From contig CALUYW010000007.1 in NCBI GenBank assembly GCA_944325105.1, positions 20,144 to 84,143 of the forward strand: a stretch of DNA of 64,000 bases, in the 5' to 3' direction. The translations under genes and the position numbers were made by a program. The stretch is from Candidatus Gastranaerophilales bacterium (GTDB lineage: Bacteria; Cyanobacteriota; Vampirovibrionia; Gastranaerophilales; Gastranaerophilaceae). Numbering within the stretch: position 1 is the first letter of the stretch; every line of letters starts with the position of its first letter. The notes under the pieces were generated by a model. That model saw only the letters and a program-made list of their open reading frames with translations, ran no database searches and was not told the DNA's origin. Positions 62,857-64,000 of the stretch are shown here, piece by piece.

Positions 62857-64000
62857 ATGTTGTTTAGATTAAATTTTATGCGAAAATCTCGCAGCTTTTG
62901 CGCTGCTGCGTTTACACTTGCAGAACTTTTAACTGCAGTACTTGTGATATCGGTTATTATGGTGGCGTTAGCTCCTGTTATAACAAAGAGGATGAAAGAT
63001 AATATTACCGTACAGACTGATAATAGAGAGGGGTTAGAGATATATACCAATCCCGGTACTTATACATTTGATGTTCCTGTCGGTATTAATACATTATTTA
63101 TTCAAGGTTCAGGAGGAGCAGGAGGTGGAGGAGGAGCAACCGTTAGTAATGAAAAAACGGTTAGCTTTACAAGTAATTCAAGTTGGATAATACCAAATGG
63201 TGTTAATCAGGTTACTCTTACTATCACTGGAGCAGGTGGTGGTGGAGGGGGAAGTAATGGAAGTGCTAATCCGAGTGTTAATGCCAAAAACCCCAATGTT
63301 TATAATGATAAATGCCTGAGCGATGAGTTTTTGGCGATAAGAGGGGCATCTGATGAAACTGATTTATGTATAACAAAAAATAATCGCACCTATAATGATA
63401 TCTCATGTTATTCAGAGAGAATGGTATCTGAAGGCACGCAGATAGATACAAACTCTACATATTGCTGGCAGACCATAGGGAAGAATTGCACTACTTCAAC
63501 AACAGGGGTTAACGGTTGCAATATGCCAGTTTGTGGAGGTGGAGGAGCCTCAACAATATGCAACTTTTACAAAGCAACTGAATGTAAAACATCTTTAAGA
63601 GGTACATATAGATTGTTAAGCAAAAATGAGAGTGAAAAAATAATAAAATTTAGGGCTCCATGGTCGCATTTACTCGGCGTAAATGGGCTACAGCTATGTT
63701 CCCACTATCATCAAGATGATACAACAAATCCGAGTGGAATAAATAATCCGCCCACGTCAGTAGCCAGGTGTTCTTCATATAGTGGTTGTAATGATGCTAG
63801 CTTTTCCTGTTCTCCATATTGTTATTGGCTTACTGGAAATGAGTTGTTTTGTTATGATAATGAAAATTCAATATGGTACGCAAATAATCAATATATGGCT
63901 AATTCCGTCCGTTGTGTTCATGTCCTCAATCGTATGAACAGATATAGCGGCGCAGGTGGCTCCTCAGGTGCTGTGATGGAGAAGACAATTAATGTTCTGC
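62857..64000 (+). CDS. Prepilin-headed, glycine- and cysteine-rich surface protein, 3' end beyond window
   Basis: Open from 62857 to the last base, 381 residues so far, with no stop in frame. The N-terminus is a type IV prepilin leader: a basic stretch, then A18 | F19-TLAE23-LLTAVLVISVIMVALAPVI, with Glu at +5. Next come two glycine-rich repeats (63052-63140 and 63172-63263), each a WxxP/DVPxG-V-type strand leading into a G-run. Residues about 160-365 are cysteine-rich and end in NSVRCV, with TYRLLSKNESE before it; this resembles the Fib_succ_major/DUF1566 (C-type-lectin-like) domain, an inference. Glycine-rich sequence resumes at the edge. ATG is 2 bases from SD GGAGA; TTG at 62860 may be the real start. 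Confidence 0.8.
   Translation, partial: MLFRLNFMRKSRSFCAAAFTLAELLTAVLVISVIMVALAPVITKRMKDNITVQTDNREGLEIYTNPGTYTFDVPVGINTLFIQGSGGAGGGGGATVSNEKTVSFTSNSSWIIPNGVNQVTLTITGAGGGGGGSNGSANPSVNAKNPNVYNDKCLSDEFLAIRGASDETDLCITKNNRTYNDISCYSERMVSEGTQIDTNSTYCWQTIGKNCTTSTTGVNGCNMPVCGGGGASTICNFYKATECKTSLRGTYRLLSKNESEKIIKFRAPWSHLLGVNGLQLCSHYHQDDTTNPSGINNPPTSVARCSSYSGCNDASFSCSPYCYWLTGNELFCYDNENSIWYANNQYMANSVRCVHVLNRMNRYSGAGGSSGAVMEKTINVL

Overview
This is a gene-dense, AT-rich bacterial chromosome segment with genes on both strands, short spacers and no gap over 300 bases. No insertion sequence, integrase, prophage, rRNA operon or CRISPR array was seen. The cell is a diderm: it has Lgt and lipoproteins, a TonB/ExbB/ExbD motor, two giant AsmA/YhdP-like proteins and an mDAP-type MurE. 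A ThiE with the N-terminal extension typical of cyanobacteria, FKG-bearing N-termini on otherwise unknown proteins, and a bacterial GT6 glycosyltransferase point to a gut non-photosynthetic cyanobacterial relative (Melainabacteria/Vampirovibrionia, order Gastranaerophilales). This assignment is an inference from style and content, not a database result.

Layout. 0-7.3 kb: the 3' part of ftsQ, then pyrH-frr-cdsA-rnc-rpe, facing queH and a VKOR-DsbA fusion. 7.5-15 kb: a coiled-coil protein of unknown role, a minus-strand group (secreted protein, diguanylate cyclase, hisF), a membrane-anchored beta-lactamase-like protein, aspS and metK. 15-18.2 kb: a DUF721/DciA-like protein, a free-standing ClpX-type zinc finger, a large unknown protein, ruvX/yqgF and a DUF1292 protein. 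18.2-34.6 kb is the envelope block: a DUF2229/HgdB-like protein, a tandem M16 peptidase, the operon tonB-exbB-exbD-exbD-asmA-like, two secreted proteins and a second asmA-like gene. 34.7-45.4 kb: TPR lipoprotein-lgt, gpmI, a CHAP hydrolase, YkgJ-type protein, folP, rplY, DUF192-uvrC, and a GT8 gene facing an ABO-like GT6 gene. 45.4-54.2 kb: BlaI-unknown-TadE, GT2, then the wall/division run rsmH-ftsL-like-ftsI-murE-murA plus a small repeat protein. 54.2-62.2 kb: ECF sigma/anti-sigma pair, thiE, two lineage-type proteins, gdhA and an (alpha/alpha)-toroid protein. 62.2-64 kb: tRNA-Leu(CAG), an XRE regulator and, divergent from it, the start of a large prepilin-headed glycine- and cysteine-rich surface protein that runs off the window.

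How the parts fit. Much of the window serves envelope building: precursors and cross-linking (MurA, MurE, FtsI, RsmH, FtsL, FtsQ), phospholipid (CdsA), lipoprotein maturation (Lgt), energy transfer to the outer membrane (TonB/ExbBD) and probable lipid bridging (AsmA-like). Disulfide formation (VKOR-DsbA) would suit the cysteine-rich prepilin-like surface protein at the right edge. Regulation visible in the sequence includes the ECF/anti-sigma pair, a BlaI repressor without an adjacent BlaR1, a diguanylate cyclase with an odd GDEEF signature, and a palindromic operator placed between the -35 and -10 of the surface-protein promoter. At least five genes appear to start at TTG behind strong Shine-Dalgarno sequences.
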